Counted from the first letter of the stretch, positions 52,149 through 60,709 are shown. The stretch: DNA of 60,709 bases from Opitutus sp. GAS368 (GCA_945903545.1 CAMDOO010000006.1:1-60709), one strand, 5' to 3'. Numbers and translations are program-made. The notes: generated by a model not told the origin, from the letters alone.

Positions 52149-53047
52149 TCTCCGATCATCTGTCCAACCTTCAGCGCGGTCGTCCCCGTTCCGCGCCACT
52201 CGGTGCGGGTGAGCTCGAGGGCGCCGTCGGCCGTGGCGACGATGAGCGGAGTAACGGAGAGAATCTCACCGGGCTTCCCGCTTTTGCCCGCCGCCGGCTC
52301 CGCCCACCAGACCATGAGACGCGAGGTGCCGAGGTCGGTGAACGCGCCAGGATAGGGATCGGTCACGGCGCGGATGAGGTTGAAGATCTGCGCGGACGTT
52401 TGGGTCCAGGCAATGCGACCGTCCTCGGGCTTACGGCCGCCGAAGTAGGTGGCCTGCGTTTCGTCCTGCGGCGTCTCGCGCGCGGTGCCGGCCAAAAGGG
52501 CATCGATCTGGCGCTCCAGCACGCGGCGGGCGCAGGGCAGCACCTTGCGGAAAGCCTGCTCGGCGGTGTCGCGCGGGCCGAGGTCCACGCCTTCCTGGTC
52601 GACGACCGCGCCGGCGTCCGGTGCCTTGACCATCCGGTGGAGGGACATGCCGATTCGCGTCTCGCCGTGGAGCACGGCCCAGTTGATTGGTGCACGGCCG
52701 CGGTACCTCGGAAGCAGCGAGCCGTGCAGGTTGAAAGCCCCCAGCCGCGGCAACGCGAGGACCGTAGCGCCAATCATGTTCCGATAGTAGACCGAGAGGA
52801 TGAGGTCGGGCCGGAGCGCGGCGATTTTCTCCCTCCACTCCGGAGTATTAACCTTCTCCGGCGTAAAGACCGGCACCCCCTTCTCCTGCGCGGCATGCGC
52901 CGGGGTCTTGAACCAGATCTTCTCGTGGGGGTTGTCCTCGTGCGTGATCAGGGCCACGACGTTGTCGCCGCGCCCCAGCAGCAGCGACAGGCATTCGTAG
53001 CCGACCTCGCTGTAGCCGAAGAAAAGGATCCGGGGACGGGCGGTCAT
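52145..53047 (-). CDS. ArnA-type UDP-L-Ara4N formyltransferase (stand-alone)
   Basis: A 300-residue protein matching the N-terminal half of ArnA: ITHEDNPHEKIWFKTPAHAAQEKGVPVF, PDLILSVYYRNMIGATVL, AFNLHGSLLPRYRGRAPINWAVLHGE (catalytic Asn and His), MSLHRMVKAPDAGAVVDQ (catalytic Asp) and ATYFGGRKPEDGRIAW. It transfers formyl from 10-formyltetrahydrofolate to UDP-L-Ara4N. Start at 53047 (MTARPRILFFGYSEVG). The TAG stop lies in a repeat. Separate from the decarboxylase, unlike enterobacterial ArnA. Confidence 0.92.
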   Translation of the reverse strand: MTARPRILFFGYSEVGYECLSLLLGRGDNVVALITHEDNPHEKIWFKTPAHAAQEKGVPVFTPEKVNTPEWREKIAALRPDLILSVYYRNMIGATVLALPRLGAFNLHGSLLPRYRGRAPINWAVLHGETRIGMSLHRMVKAPDAGAVVDQEGVDLGPRDTAEQAFRKVLPCARRVLERQIDALLAGTARETPQDETQATYFGGRKPEDGRIAWTQTSAQIFNLIRAVTDPYPGAFTDLGTSRLMVWWAEPAAGKSGKPGEILSVTPLIVATADGALELTRTEWRGTGTTALKVGQMIGE

Positions 53048-53282
53048 GAGGACCAACCGGCCATGCTCATTTTCTCAAAGGGAAAAATGGTGCTCATGTC
53101 CCGACCCTAGGTGACGTCACTCCGCTGGCAAATGCGATTTCCCGAACCGTTGGTCACGCCGAGGCCGCGGGGAACGCAGAGAAACAATGCCTAGAAATTT
53201 GAGCCGAACCCGCGGTTCGAAGAGTCCGTCCTCCGCGCGTTTTGCCTTGGCGCATGCCGCGCCTTCCCTGCCCGAAACCTTC

Positions 53283-53801
53283 CTATCCCCGGGCCGCCGG
53301 CACCCCGCGTTGGAAGTACCGGATCATGGTCATCGCCCAGAGGCCGGCGCCGACCAGGAACAAGCCGAGGAGCGTGAGCATCAGCCCGCCCGGCATCCGG
53401 GCCGGCGAGTTCTGGTTCGCTTGGTAAACCACCAAGTGAATCCCGCCGGCCAGCCCCACCTGCATGCTGCCGAACCAGAGGAAATGCCGGATGAGATAAC
53501 TCTCGGTCGCCTCCCGGCGCTCCGGCGCCAGCCAGTAGTCGCGGTTCGGCAGGTTGAGGAACTGGGCGGGCAGGTAGCGGAAAGTCTGCGGGATCACGAC
53601 CCAGAGCAGCGGCAGGCCCGCGCCGAACAGCGCAATGAAGCGGAGGTACGCCTCCGTGCTCATCCAGCCGTCGGCCTCGCCGGCCGCGTTGAAATGCGAC
53701 GCCATCTGCGGCGGCAGGCTGAGCGACGACTTCGCGACGAAGCCCAGGAAGGCCATGTAGAGGATCGCCAGGGTGAAAGCGGGAAAGCGCCAGGTTTTCA
53801 T
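53283..53801 (-). CDS. DUF1648-like membrane protein
   Basis: A 172-residue protein starting at 53801 (MKTWRFPAFTLAILYMAFLGFVA). The first part, LPPQMASHFNAAGEADGWMSTEAYLRF, matches the DUF1648 pattern (HFN..G..D.W). Four hydrophobic helices follow (LFGAGLPLLWVVI, FLWFGSMQVGLAGGIHLVVY, GGLMLTLLGLFLVGAGLWAM). NRDYWLAPERR is another family-like motif. Its place between arnC and the arnA formyltransferase gene may mean a linked envelope role, or chance. Confidence 0.75.
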   Translation of the reverse strand: MKTWRFPAFTLAILYMAFLGFVAKSSLSLPPQMASHFNAAGEADGWMSTEAYLRFIALFGAGLPLLWVVIPQTFRYLPAQFLNLPNRDYWLAPERREATESYLIRHFLWFGSMQVGLAGGIHLVVYQANQNSPARMPGGLMLTLLGLFLVGAGLWAMTMIRYFQRGVPAARG

Positions 53802-53924
53802 CGGGTTTGGTGTTGGCCGCAAAAAGGCGCAGAAAGCGCAAAAAGAGCGAGCCCCTGATCGGCCGGACCGGCAATCTTCAAACCTACCTCGGGGTGAGGG
53901 CGCCCGGATTAAATAAATTTGATG

Positions 53925-53985
53925 TAGCGCCGGCAGACCTCTGCCGGCGGATTTCCGGGCAGGGGTCTGCCCGGGCTACAGTCCA
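53925..53985. repeat. TGTAGCGCCGGCAGACCTCTGCCGG...CCGGGCAGGGGTCTGCCCGGGCTACA element
   Basis: Two hairpins (GCCGGCAG/CTGCCGGC and CCGGGCAG/CTGCCCGG) joined as an inverted pair with TGTAGC/GCTACA ends. Same family as 34981-35046 but with hairpins in swapped order. Followed at 54005 by CCGGGTGCCCTCACCCGG, also seen at 26719 and 35122. Confidence 0.8.
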
Positions 53986-54027
53986 TCGGGATCGGAGGCC
54001 GTCCGGGTGCCCTCACCCGGAAATGGC

Positions 54028-54969
54028 TCACTTCCTCTCCAGCAGCTCGCGCACGTGGTAGCGTTGCCGGGCGCGGACGACCTGGTAGGTGCGGCCGACG
54101 TACTCGCCGATCAGGCCGATGCCGACCATCGTCACGCTGATGAGGAAAAACAGGATGCCGAAGAGCGTGAACACGCCGTTGGTATTGTCGTTCAGGAAGA
54201 GCCGGTAGTACGCCAGCACCAGCACGAGCAGGAAGCTGCCCGCCGAGCAGGCCATCGCGAACATCGTGAAGATCTGCAGCGGCGCGAGGGAGAAGCCGGT
54301 GATGAGGTCGAAGTTCAGGCGGATGAGCTGGTAGAAGGAATAGTTCGAGACACCCGCGTGGCGCTCCTCGTGCTTCACGCCGACTTCCGCCGGGTTGCCC
54401 GAGAAGCTGTAGGCCAGCGCGGGGATGAAGGTGTTGATCGCCCCGCTGCGCACGATCGCCTCGATGATCGGCCGGCCGTACGCACGCAGCATGCAGCCCT
54501 GATCGGTCATCTCGATGGAGGTCGTCTTACTGCGCACGACGTTGATCAGCTTCGACGCGAGCGTGCGGAAGAGGCTGTCCTGGCGATTAAGGCGGTAGCC
54601 GCCGACGTAGTCATGGCCGGCGTCGATCAGCGCGAGCAGCTTCGGGATTTCCTCGGGCGGGTTCTGCAGGTCGGCGTCGAGCGTCACGATCACCTCGCCG
54701 CGCGCGCGCTCGAAGGCCGCCATGATCGCCATGTGCTGGCCGTAGTTGGCGTTGAAATCGACCACCCGGGTGACCTCGGGCCGCGCCGTGAACTGCGCCC
54801 GCAGCAGCTCCAGCGAGCGGTCGGCGCTGCCGTCGTTGGTGAAGATCACCTCGTAGCTACGCCCCAGCCCGTCGAGCACCGGATAGAGCCGCTGGAACAG
54901 CACCGGCAGGTTCGACTCCTCGTTGTAGACGGGGATGACGATGGAGAGCTGGGGGGATGGGGCGGCCAC
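54028..54969 (-). CDS. arnC: Undecaprenyl-phosphate Ara4FN transferase ArnC
   Basis: A 313-residue GT2 glycosyltransferase. Motifs: LSIVIPVYNEESNLPVLFQRL, YEVIFTNDGSADRSLELL, NANYGQHMAIMAAFERARGEVIVTLDADLQNPPEEIPKL (DxD-type), GGYRLNRQDSLFR, QGCMLRAYGRPIIEAIV. Two C-terminal membrane helices follow, then IGLIGEYVGRTYQVVRARQRY. It closely follows ArnC throughout. It attaches Ara4-formyl-N to undecaprenyl phosphate at the inner membrane. It lies between arnB (upstream) and the DUF1648-like gene. Confidence 0.94.
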   Translation of the reverse strand: MAAPSPQLSIVIPVYNEESNLPVLFQRLYPVLDGLGRSYEVIFTNDGSADRSLELLRAQFTARPEVTRVVDFNANYGQHMAIMAAFERARGEVIVTLDADLQNPPEEIPKLLALIDAGHDYVGGYRLNRQDSLFRTLASKLINVVRSKTTSIEMTDQGCMLRAYGRPIIEAIVRSGAINTFIPALAYSFSGNPAEVGVKHEERHAGVSNYSFYQLIRLNFDLITGFSLAPLQIFTMFAMACSAGSFLLVLVLAYYRLFLNDNTNGVFTLFGILFFLISVTMVGIGLIGEYVGRTYQVVRARQRYHVRELLERK

Positions 54970-55002
54970 GGAATTGAGAACAGCGATGACTAGATCTGAA
55001 AT

Positions 55003-55100
55003 GTGGAAAGCGGGAAAGGGGGAACAATCAGAACAGCCAATCCATCGTCCACGCCATAGACGGCTGGCCTATTGCCGTTCCTGATTTCCTGCTTTCCACA
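55003..55100. repeat. ATGTGGAAAGCGGGA / TCCTGCTTTCCACAT inverted repeat between arnB and arnC
   Basis: Left TGAAATGTGGAAAGCGGGA and right TTTCCTGCTTTCCACATTCC arms about 60 bases apart. The gap holds no gene. Confidence 0.65.
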
Positions 55101-55104
55101 TTCC

Positions 55105-56253
55105 TCATGGTTTCAAGTTTTGCCTGAGAATCCCCATCAGCGCCTCCACCACGCGCGGCACGTCGGCGTCGGCCATCGTCGGGAAGAGCGGGAGCGTGAG
55201 GATGTTGCGGCCAGCGGACTCCGCGTTCGGGAAGTCGCCGTCCTTCCAGCCGAGTCTCCGGTAAAGCTTGAAGAGGTGGATCACCGGATAGTGCACGCCC
55301 GACCCGATGCCGGCGGCCTGGAGTTTTTCCATGATCGCGGCGCGTTTCAGGGTGAGTCGCTCCTCGGGCAACATCACCTGGAACATGTGCCAGTTGGCGT
55401 CGGTGAAATTGGCGGGCGGCAGGCCGAGGCCGAGCGGGCGCGCGCCGGCGGCCTCGAACTGGGCGAGGTAAGCCTTCGCGAGCGTGCGGCGGCGCTCCGT
55501 GAACTCCGCCAAATACGGCAGCTGGCCGAGTCCCACGCGCGCGGCGACATCGGTGAGGTTGAATTTCCCGCCCGCAAGCTCGACCTCCATGCCGTCGAGA
55601 CCGGAGCGCACCACGCCCTGCAGGCGGTACTGCTCGGCGAGCTTCGCCTCCGCCTCGTTGTTCAGAACGAGCGCGCCGCCCTCGATCGAGGTGACGTTCT
55701 TGTTCGGGTGAAAGCTGAAGGAGACGAAGTCGCCGAAGGAGCCGATGGCCCTGCCCTGCCACGTGCTGCCGAAGGATTGCGCGGCATCCTCGATCACGCG
55801 GAGCTTGTGCTGCTTGGCGATGGCATGGAGGCGGTCGCGATCGACGGGCAGGCCCGCCAGATCCACCGGGATGATCGCGCGGGTAGCGGGCGTGATCGCC
55901 GCCTCGACGCGAGTGAGATCGATATTCCGCGTGACAGGATCGATATCGACGAACACCGGGCGGGCACCGACGGCGAGGATGACATTGCTCGTGGCGACCC
56001 ACGACAGCGGCGTGGTGATGACCTCATGGCCCGGGCCGATGCCGGCGATCCGGAGTGCGATCTCCATCGTGCAGGTGCCGGAATTGAAAGCGCGGACCGG
56101 TCGGCCGCCGCAATACTCGGAAAGTTTCGCCTCGAAGGCCTTCACCTGCGGGCCGGACGTGATCCAGCCCGAGCGCAACACCTCGACCACGCCCTGGATG
56201 GTGGCGTCGTCGATCGTGGGCCGGGTGAGGGGGATGGAGTCAGGAGAGGACAT
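55105..56253 (-). CDS. arnB: ArnB-type PLP-dependent sugar aminotransferase
   Basis: A 382-residue DegT/DnrJ/EryC1 family enzyme, starting at 56253 (MSSPDSIPLTRPTID). Motifs: VLRSGWITSGPQVKAFE, EVITTPLSWVATSNVILAVGARPVFVDID, AIIPVDLAGLPVD, LRVIEDAAQSFGSTWQGR and the PLP-lysine region VSFSFHPNKNVTSIEGGALV. It would aminate UDP-4-keto-arabinose to UDP-L-Ara4N. DegT enzymes share these motifs for other sugars, so the arn role rests partly on its neighbours. It lies between arnT and arnC. Confidence 0.87.
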   Translation of the reverse strand: MSSPDSIPLTRPTIDDATIQGVVEVLRSGWITSGPQVKAFEAKLSEYCGGRPVRAFNSGTCTMEIALRIAGIGPGHEVITTPLSWVATSNVILAVGARPVFVDIDPVTRNIDLTRVEAAITPATRAIIPVDLAGLPVDRDRLHAIAKQHKLRVIEDAAQSFGSTWQGRAIGSFGDFVSFSFHPNKNVTSIEGGALVLNNEAEAKLAEQYRLQGVVRSGLDGMEVELAGGKFNLTDVAARVGLGQLPYLAEFTERRRTLAKAYLAQFEAAGARPLGLGLPPANFTDANWHMFQVMLPEERLTLKRAAIMEKLQAAGIGSGVHYPVIHLFKLYRRLGWKDGDFPNAESAGRNILTLPLFPTMADADVPRVVEALMGILRQNLKP

Positions 56254-56273
56254 CGGGTGCGACCAAACCGGTT

Positions 56274-56341
56274 TCACGCAGAGACGCAGAGAACGCTGAG
56301 GTCGGATTTCCGGTCTCCGCGTTCTCTGCGTCTCTGCGTGA
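56274..56341. repeat. Perfect TCACGCAGAGACGCAGAGAACGC hairpin between arnT and arnB
   Basis: Arms 56274-56296 and 56319-56341 are exact 23-base complements with a 22-base loop. The same module is nested inside GGTAGGG elements at 12921-13024 and 58251-58370. Confidence 0.92.
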
Positions 56342-56362
56342 CAAAATTCTGTGGGGTCGGGA

Positions 56363-58111
56363 TCACGGCTGGTTGCTGAGCAGCAAATGGCCGCGGGTAT
56401 CGACGCGCAAACGATATTGGAAGGTCGGGTCCTCCAAGAGCTGCTTCACGGCCGGCAGGTCGTTCAGCGCCACCATCCAGATGCGGGTGGATCCGGCCCA
56501 TTGCCGGCGAAACTCGGCTTCGTCGATGAAACGCCCGCTGGTCGGCGCCACGGGGTCGATATCGATCTCGAGCTCGTCCGGCCAAGCCACCGTGCCGACC
56601 TCGCGCCCGGTGTAATAGACGAAGTCGTGGAAAAAACCGTGGTAGTGGTACACGCGGTCACCGGGCTTGATCTTGGGGCCGGCGAATTCGGCCAGCTCCT
56701 TGGTGCTGATCCGGGCGAACTCCTCCTGTCCCGCCGCCACCGCCCCGTAAAAACCGACCGCCGTCACGGTCATCGCCAGGAACGCGGAGCGCACCCCGCG
56801 GTGGCGCGCGAACCATGCGGCGGCGACCCCGCCGGTGATGAGGAAGACGGCGCCGACGATCGCATTGTCCTGCACCGCCAGTCGGATCGATTCCGGCCGG
56901 ATGATCCCCGGCCGGAACGCGCCGACGAACAACGCCGCCCCGAGCAGGCCGGAGAAGAAACCGAAGAACCGCATCCCCCAGCGCAACCGGCCGGTCGCAC
57001 GCGTTTCGTCAAGTTCGGCAAACCACGCTCCGATCAGCACGGCCAACGGCGGGAAAACCGGCAGAATGTACGGGATCAGCTTCGACTGGGACTTGCTGAA
57101 GAAGAGCAGGATGAACGCGGCCCAGAAAACGAGGAACCACGCGTCGGCGTTCTCCTTCCGCGCCGCCCAGCTGGCCTTGAGGCCGCCGAACGGACCAGCG
57201 GTGAGCTTGTCGAACGGGCCGCCCCCGAGGCGTTCGCGCAGCGCCGGCCAGAGGAACCCGGTCCACGGGAAAAGCCCGAGCAGGATGATCGGCAGGAAAA
57301 ACCACCAAGGCTCGCTGCGGGCGTGGGCCGTGGTCGTGAAACGCTCCCAGTGCTCGTGGATGAAATAGAACGACGCCCACTGCGGGTTCCGGGCGTGGGC
57401 CAACAGGTGCCAGGGCAGCGCAATCGCGAGGAAGAGCAGCAGGCCGGTCGGCAGGTAAAGCGGCCGCAGCCGGCGCCACTGGTTGAAAAGCAGCAGCCAG
57501 AAGAACATCACCGCGCCGGTGAGCAGGAAACCGATCAGGCCCTTGGTCAGCGTCGCGAGCGCCGCGCTCGCGTAGAGCCCGTAGAAGCACCAGCGGCGGG
57601 CCGCGCTGGGTTTCTCCCGCACGCCGAGGATAAAGCAGAAGAGCGTCGCCGTCATCAGCGTCGACACCGCCATGTCGAGCGAGAGGATCCGTGAGAACGC
57701 AAAGAAGAGCAGCGAGGCGCCGAGCACGACGCCCGCGGCGAGCCCCGCGGCGCGGCCGTAGAGGCGCCGGCCGGCCCCATAGGCCAGCAGGATGCCGCCG
57801 AGGGCGAACCCGGCCGGGATCGCGCGCATCGCCCATTCACCGGTGCCAAAAATTTCCTGCAGCACGGCGCCCATCCAATAGACCAGCGGCGGCTTCTCGA
57901 AATAAACCACGCCGTTGAGGCGCGGCGTCACCCAGTCGCCCGTCGCCACCATCTCGCGCGGGATCTCGGCGTACCGGCTCTCGTCCGGATTGGCCAGGGG
58001 CGCATTGCCGAGTTGCAGCCCGTAAAGTGCGCCGAAGACCAGCAGCAACAGCCAAAGATCGCGCCCCCAGGAGGCGGGGCGGGGCGCGTCGGTTGCGGGG
58101 GTGTCGGACAT
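56363..58111 (-). CDS. arnT: GT39-type glycosyltransferase, probable ArnT
   Basis: A 582-residue protein with about twelve membrane helices, starting at 58111. The first loop carries NPDESRYAEIPREMVATGDWVTPRLNGVVYFEKPPLVYWMGA, with the acidic residues and EKPPLVYW typical of ArnT and relatives. Other PMT-like motifs are LSLDMAVSTLMTATLF and FSKSQSKLIPYILPVFPPLAVLIG. A soluble C-terminal region follows. It would move L-Ara4N from undecaprenyl phosphate to lipid A on the periplasmic side. GT39 proteins also use other donors; the neighbouring arnB and arnC favour ArnT. Confidence 0.87.
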   Translation of the reverse strand: MSDTPATDAPRPASWGRDLWLLLLVFGALYGLQLGNAPLANPDESRYAEIPREMVATGDWVTPRLNGVVYFEKPPLVYWMGAVLQEIFGTGEWAMRAIPAGFALGGILLAYGAGRRLYGRAAGLAAGVVLGASLLFFAFSRILSLDMAVSTLMTATLFCFILGVREKPSAARRWCFYGLYASAALATLTKGLIGFLLTGAVMFFWLLLFNQWRRLRPLYLPTGLLLFLAIALPWHLLAHARNPQWASFYFIHEHWERFTTTAHARSEPWWFFLPIILLGLFPWTGFLWPALRERLGGGPFDKLTAGPFGGLKASWAARKENADAWFLVFWAAFILLFFSKSQSKLIPYILPVFPPLAVLIGAWFAELDETRATGRLRWGMRFFGFFSGLLGAALFVGAFRPGIIRPESIRLAVQDNAIVGAVFLITGGVAAAWFARHRGVRSAFLAMTVTAVGFYGAVAAGQEEFARISTKELAEFAGPKIKPGDRVYHYHGFFHDFVYYTGREVGTVAWPDELEIDIDPVAPTSGRFIDEAEFRRQWAGSTRIWMVALNDLPAVKQLLEDPTFQYRLRVDTRGHLLLSNQP

Positions 58112-58199
58112 GATCAGGGCGGAGGAAGAATTCGGCGGACGGGCCGGCGGTTGGCGATTCAATTAGGTAGGGGCCGACGTCCCGGCGGGCCAGGTTTGA

Positions 58200-58446
58200 G
58201 GTAGGGTTGGGCCTCTGGCCCGACCGCGACGATTCCGAACCCGGATTGGTGTCACGCAGAGAAGGCGCGACATGCGCCAAGGCAAAGGGCGCGGAGATCC
58301 GGACCAAATTTTCTGGTTCCGAAACCCACAACCCTTCCGACTTCCGCGTTCTCTGCGTCTCTGCGTGCCAAACCTCCGGAAATGATCGCGGCCGACCCGG
58401 CGGGTCAGCCCTACCCTTGAGCCAGGGCGGTTGAGGACAACCGCCC
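58200..58446. repeat. Nested repeats in the 342-bp gap before arnT
   Basis: Outer GTAGGGTTGGGCC (58200) and GGCGGGTCAGCCCTACC (to 58415); inner GTCACGCAGAGAAGGC (58251) and TTCTCTGCGTCTCTGCGTGC (to 58370); then a GGGCGGTTG/CAACCGCCC hairpin (58425-58446). No gene seen between 58112 and 58453. Confidence 0.85.
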
Positions 58447-58453
58447 CTACCTT

Positions 58454-60430
58454 TTACTTTCCCGCCTCGCGCGCGTACTTCGCCTGGTCCTCCGCGCTCA
58501 CGGCCTTGTAGCCGCCGGTGCGGTAGAGGTGGCTCGCGGTCTGGTAGTAGGCGATCGTCTCCTCGATCCGCTGCTCGGGCTTCGGGGTCAGGTCGAAGGT
58601 CTGCGGGTTGAAGGTGTACTCGGCCGACTGCCGCACGGGCGACAGCACGCTGAGCTCGCCGCCCTTGAAGAGGCCGAGCTTCTGGTAGTTGCCGATGAGG
58701 GCGCGCGGATCGGAAAGGGGCTTGCGGACATCCCAGCCGTAGAACCGGCTCGCGTAGCTCCAGTTCAGCAGGCCGAGCAGGGTCGGCGCATAGTCCACCT
58801 GGCTCGTCAGCGCCGTCACATGGCCCGGCGCGATCTGCCCGCCGGGTGCGAACACAATCAGCGGCACGTGGTAGTTCTGTACCGGCAGCGCGGTCTTGCC
58901 CGCGACCGAGGCGCAGTGGTCGCCGACGATGACGAAGACCGTGTTCTTGTACCACGGCTTCGACTCGGCATCGCGGAGGAACTGGCCGATCGCGAAGTCG
59001 GTGTACTTCACCGCGCCGGAGCGGCCCGATTCCTTCGAAGGCAGGTCGATCTTGCCGTCGGGGTAGGTGAACGGCCGGTGATTCGACGTGGTCATCACGA
59101 AATGATGGAACGGCTTGCCCGCGGCGTGCGCGGCGTCGGCCTCGCGCATCGTCCAGCGCAGCAGGTCCTCGTCACACGCGCCCCACGCGTTGGCGAAGGT
59201 GATGTCCTTCGAGTCCACGGAGGCCCGGTCCACGATCCGGTAGCCGTTGTGGCCGAAGAAATAGTTCATGTTATCGAAGTAGCCGAAGCCCCCGTAGATG
59301 AACGCGGTATCGTAACCCCGGCTGTTGAAGACCGAGCCGAGCGTGAACAGCCCCTCGTTGCGCGGGCGCTTCACGAGCGAGCGGCCGGGGGTCGGCGGGA
59401 GCGAGAGCGACAGGGCCTCCATGCCGCGGTCGGTGCGCGTGCCGGTGGCGTAGAACTTGTCGAAGACGAGGCTCTTCGCCGCGATCGCCTCGAGGTTGGG
59501 CGTGAGCTGCGAGGCGCGGTTGAAGATGCTGAGGAAGTCCGCACTCAGGCTTTCGACCGTGATCTGGACGACGTTAAGCTTCAGCTCGGGGCCCTCGTTG
59601 CGGATGAAGCGGAGGGTGTCGTTGGGCTCGGAACCGAGCCGTTTCGAGCCGTCGGCGGCGAGCACGTCGTGCAGGCGCTTGAAGGCGTCATCGGTCGGGA
59701 GCGTTTTATAGAACTGGTCGTACTCGAGCTCGTTGTTCCAGAAGGCGGCGAAGAGCGACCAGACGCCGTCCTTCGCGAGCTCGCGGTTGTAGTTGTTGGC
59801 GAAGTTCGGGAGCTGGCCGGAGTCGAGGCCGAACCCGGCGATCGCCGCGGCGAGCAGCCAGGCGCCGCCGTCGAGCAGGCGGCGGCGGAACGGCTGCGGC
59901 GCGGCCGCGAACCAGCGCGGCAGCAGGCGCGTGCGCCAGAACAACGCGTAGCCGGCGAGCGTGGCGAGGAACAGGCCCCCGTAGATCAGGGGCATCGGGT
60001 ACGACTCCCGGATGTTGTCCACCACCTCCTGCGTGTAGACGAGGTAGTCGACGGCGATGAAGTTGAAGCGGACGCCAAACTCGTCCCAGAACACCCACTC
60101 CGAGACCGCGCCAAACAGCAGCAGGCCGAGCGCGCCGAAGAGGACCGCATGGCCGAACCATTGGCCGGCGCGCCAGGTGAAGAATTTTGCCGGCAGGAAG
60201 ATCAGGAGCAGGCTGAGCGGGATGGCAAAGAGCAGGCCGGCGCCCAGGTCGTAGATGGCACCGATCAGAAAGGCGGCCGGGAGGCTAAGGTCGAAGGTCA
60301 CATCCCCCGCGGCCTTCACGGTGAGCATGACGCGGATCAGCGTCGCCAGCGTGACGAAGAGCAGGAGGAAGAGGACCACGCCACCATGGCGGCGGGCGAG
60401 CAGCCGGTCGAAAAAGGGCGGAAGTTTCAT
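58454..60430 (-). CDS. LTA synthase-like membrane sulfatase-fold protein
   Basis: A 658-residue protein. Residues 1-205 contain five or so membrane helices. The rest is an alkaline-phosphatase-superfamily domain: LNVVQITVESLSADFLSIFN (metal-binding Glu), the nucleophile Thr in FYATGTRTDRGMEALSLSLPPTPG, DTAFIYGGFGYFDNMNYFFGHNGY, FHHFVMTTSNHRPFTYPDG, NTVFVIVGDHCASV and VPLIVFAPG. LtaS, OpgB and related enzymes use this fold to transfer glycerol phosphate or phosphoethanolamine groups outside the cell. It heads the minus-strand arn region, so an envelope-modifying role is likely. Confidence 0.9.
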   Translation of the reverse strand: MKLPPFFDRLLARRHGGVVLFLLLFVTLATLIRVMLTVKAAGDVTFDLSLPAAFLIGAIYDLGAGLLFAIPLSLLLIFLPAKFFTWRAGQWFGHAVLFGALGLLLFGAVSEWVFWDEFGVRFNFIAVDYLVYTQEVVDNIRESYPMPLIYGGLFLATLAGYALFWRTRLLPRWFAAAPQPFRRRLLDGGAWLLAAAIAGFGLDSGQLPNFANNYNRELAKDGVWSLFAAFWNNELEYDQFYKTLPTDDAFKRLHDVLAADGSKRLGSEPNDTLRFIRNEGPELKLNVVQITVESLSADFLSIFNRASQLTPNLEAIAAKSLVFDKFYATGTRTDRGMEALSLSLPPTPGRSLVKRPRNEGLFTLGSVFNSRGYDTAFIYGGFGYFDNMNYFFGHNGYRIVDRASVDSKDITFANAWGACDEDLLRWTMREADAAHAAGKPFHHFVMTTSNHRPFTYPDGKIDLPSKESGRSGAVKYTDFAIGQFLRDAESKPWYKNTVFVIVGDHCASVAGKTALPVQNYHVPLIVFAPGGQIAPGHVTALTSQVDYAPTLLGLLNWSYASRFYGWDVRKPLSDPRALIGNYQKLGLFKGGELSVLSPVRQSAEYTFNPQTFDLTPKPEQRIEETIAYYQTASHLYRTGGYKAVSAEDQAKYAREAGK

Positions 60431-60709
60431 GGGGTTTCAGTCCTGCCGGCCGGAGCGCCGCGCTGGCCCGAGCGGAGGCCAGCACAATGTTCCCGCACCC
60501 AGGTCTGACAAGTCACGAGTGCCGATTATTCCCGCAAGGTTTGCGGGTAGGGCTGGGTCGACGACTCCCTCGACAGGTTCGGGACCTTGAGCTTGTCGAA
60601 ACGGCCGGCCGAGATCGTTTCCGGAGGTTTGGCACGCAGAGACGCAGGGATCGCAGAGTTCGGATGGGTGCCCCCGCCTGCGCGGGGGTGACCTCACCGG
60701 CGAGGATCG
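60431..60709. other. Right-hand intergenic edge
   Basis: No gene seen. Contains the left half of a nested element (GGGTAGGGCTGGGTCGACGA at 60547, then GGCACGCAGAGACGCAGGGA near 60631). In between is a CTCGACAGGTTCGGG / GAGCTTGTCGAA segment, and further right a GCCCCCGCCTGCGCGGGGGT hairpin near 60670. The element is cut by the window end. Confidence 0.6.

Noticed and set aside
60470-60709. A short gene at the right edge
   Set aside because: All frames there are composed of repeat modules (GGTAGGG, ACGCAGAGACGCAG and a CTTGTCGAA segment) without protein-like features.

Overview
The window is about 61 kb of GC-rich bacterial DNA with strong G/C bias at third codon positions. Gene content fits a Gram-negative Verrucomicrobiota, most likely Opitutaceae. 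Pointers are a DUF6797 protein next to a multihaem cytochrome c and a DUF1080 protein, oleC-oleD, many lipoproteins and Tat/Sec-exported proteins, and intergenic space packed with palindromic repeats. This placement is an inference; no rRNA or other taxonomic marker is present and I saw no tRNA gene.

Layout. 0-2.8 kb: tail of a CorC/HlyC-like protein, a lipoprotein, then moaC, moaD and moaE (molybdopterin synthesis), each separated by repeats. 3-9.7 kb: gnd, a beta/gamma-crystallin plus DUF4214 protein, a BASS-type transporter, a small CsbD protein, a YhcG-type nuclease, a DUF6438 protein and a Tat-exported sugar isomerase-like protein. 9.9-12.9 kb: iron uptake operon feoA-feoA-feoB plus a Cys-rich membrane peptide, with a Fur-box-like site upstream. 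13-22 kb: exoD, queE and queC, a TerC protein, a histone-deacetylase-like hydrolase, rnd, oleC-oleD and a YhhQ-type transporter. 22-28 kb: two RNA methyltransferases, a large unknown membrane protein and a lipoate ligase-like protein. 27.6-29 kb: a broken adenylate cyclase gene. 29.2-34.9 kb: a three-gene operon (DUF6797 beta-propeller, pentahaem cytochrome c, DUF1080 hydrolase) probably acting on sugars outside the cytoplasm. 35-50 kb: housekeeping and envelope genes (sixA-like, pdxH, a DUF985 cupin, an M20 peptidase, marC-like, a dual-specificity phosphatase, rlmN, a Sel1-repeat lipoprotein, an M16 peptidase, upp, an esterase and a GNAT acetyltransferase). 50.5-60.4 kb: an L-Ara4N (arn) lipid A modification cluster on the minus strand with ArnA split in two genes and no arnD visible, followed upstream by an LTA-synthase-like protein.

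The most unusual property is the repeats. At least a dozen families of short palindromic elements fill most intergenic gaps, often nested inside one another. The same or similar palindromes are also inserted in frame inside at least six protein genes (yhcG-like, oleC, oleD, trmH-like, rlmD-like, rlmN). In other places the repeats supply start or stop codons. This resembles the palindromic elements known from Rickettsia coding genes, but here several unrelated families do it within one 60 kb window.

Because I could only read the sequence, family assignments rest on recognised motifs. Repeat coordinates were counted by hand and may be off by a base or two.
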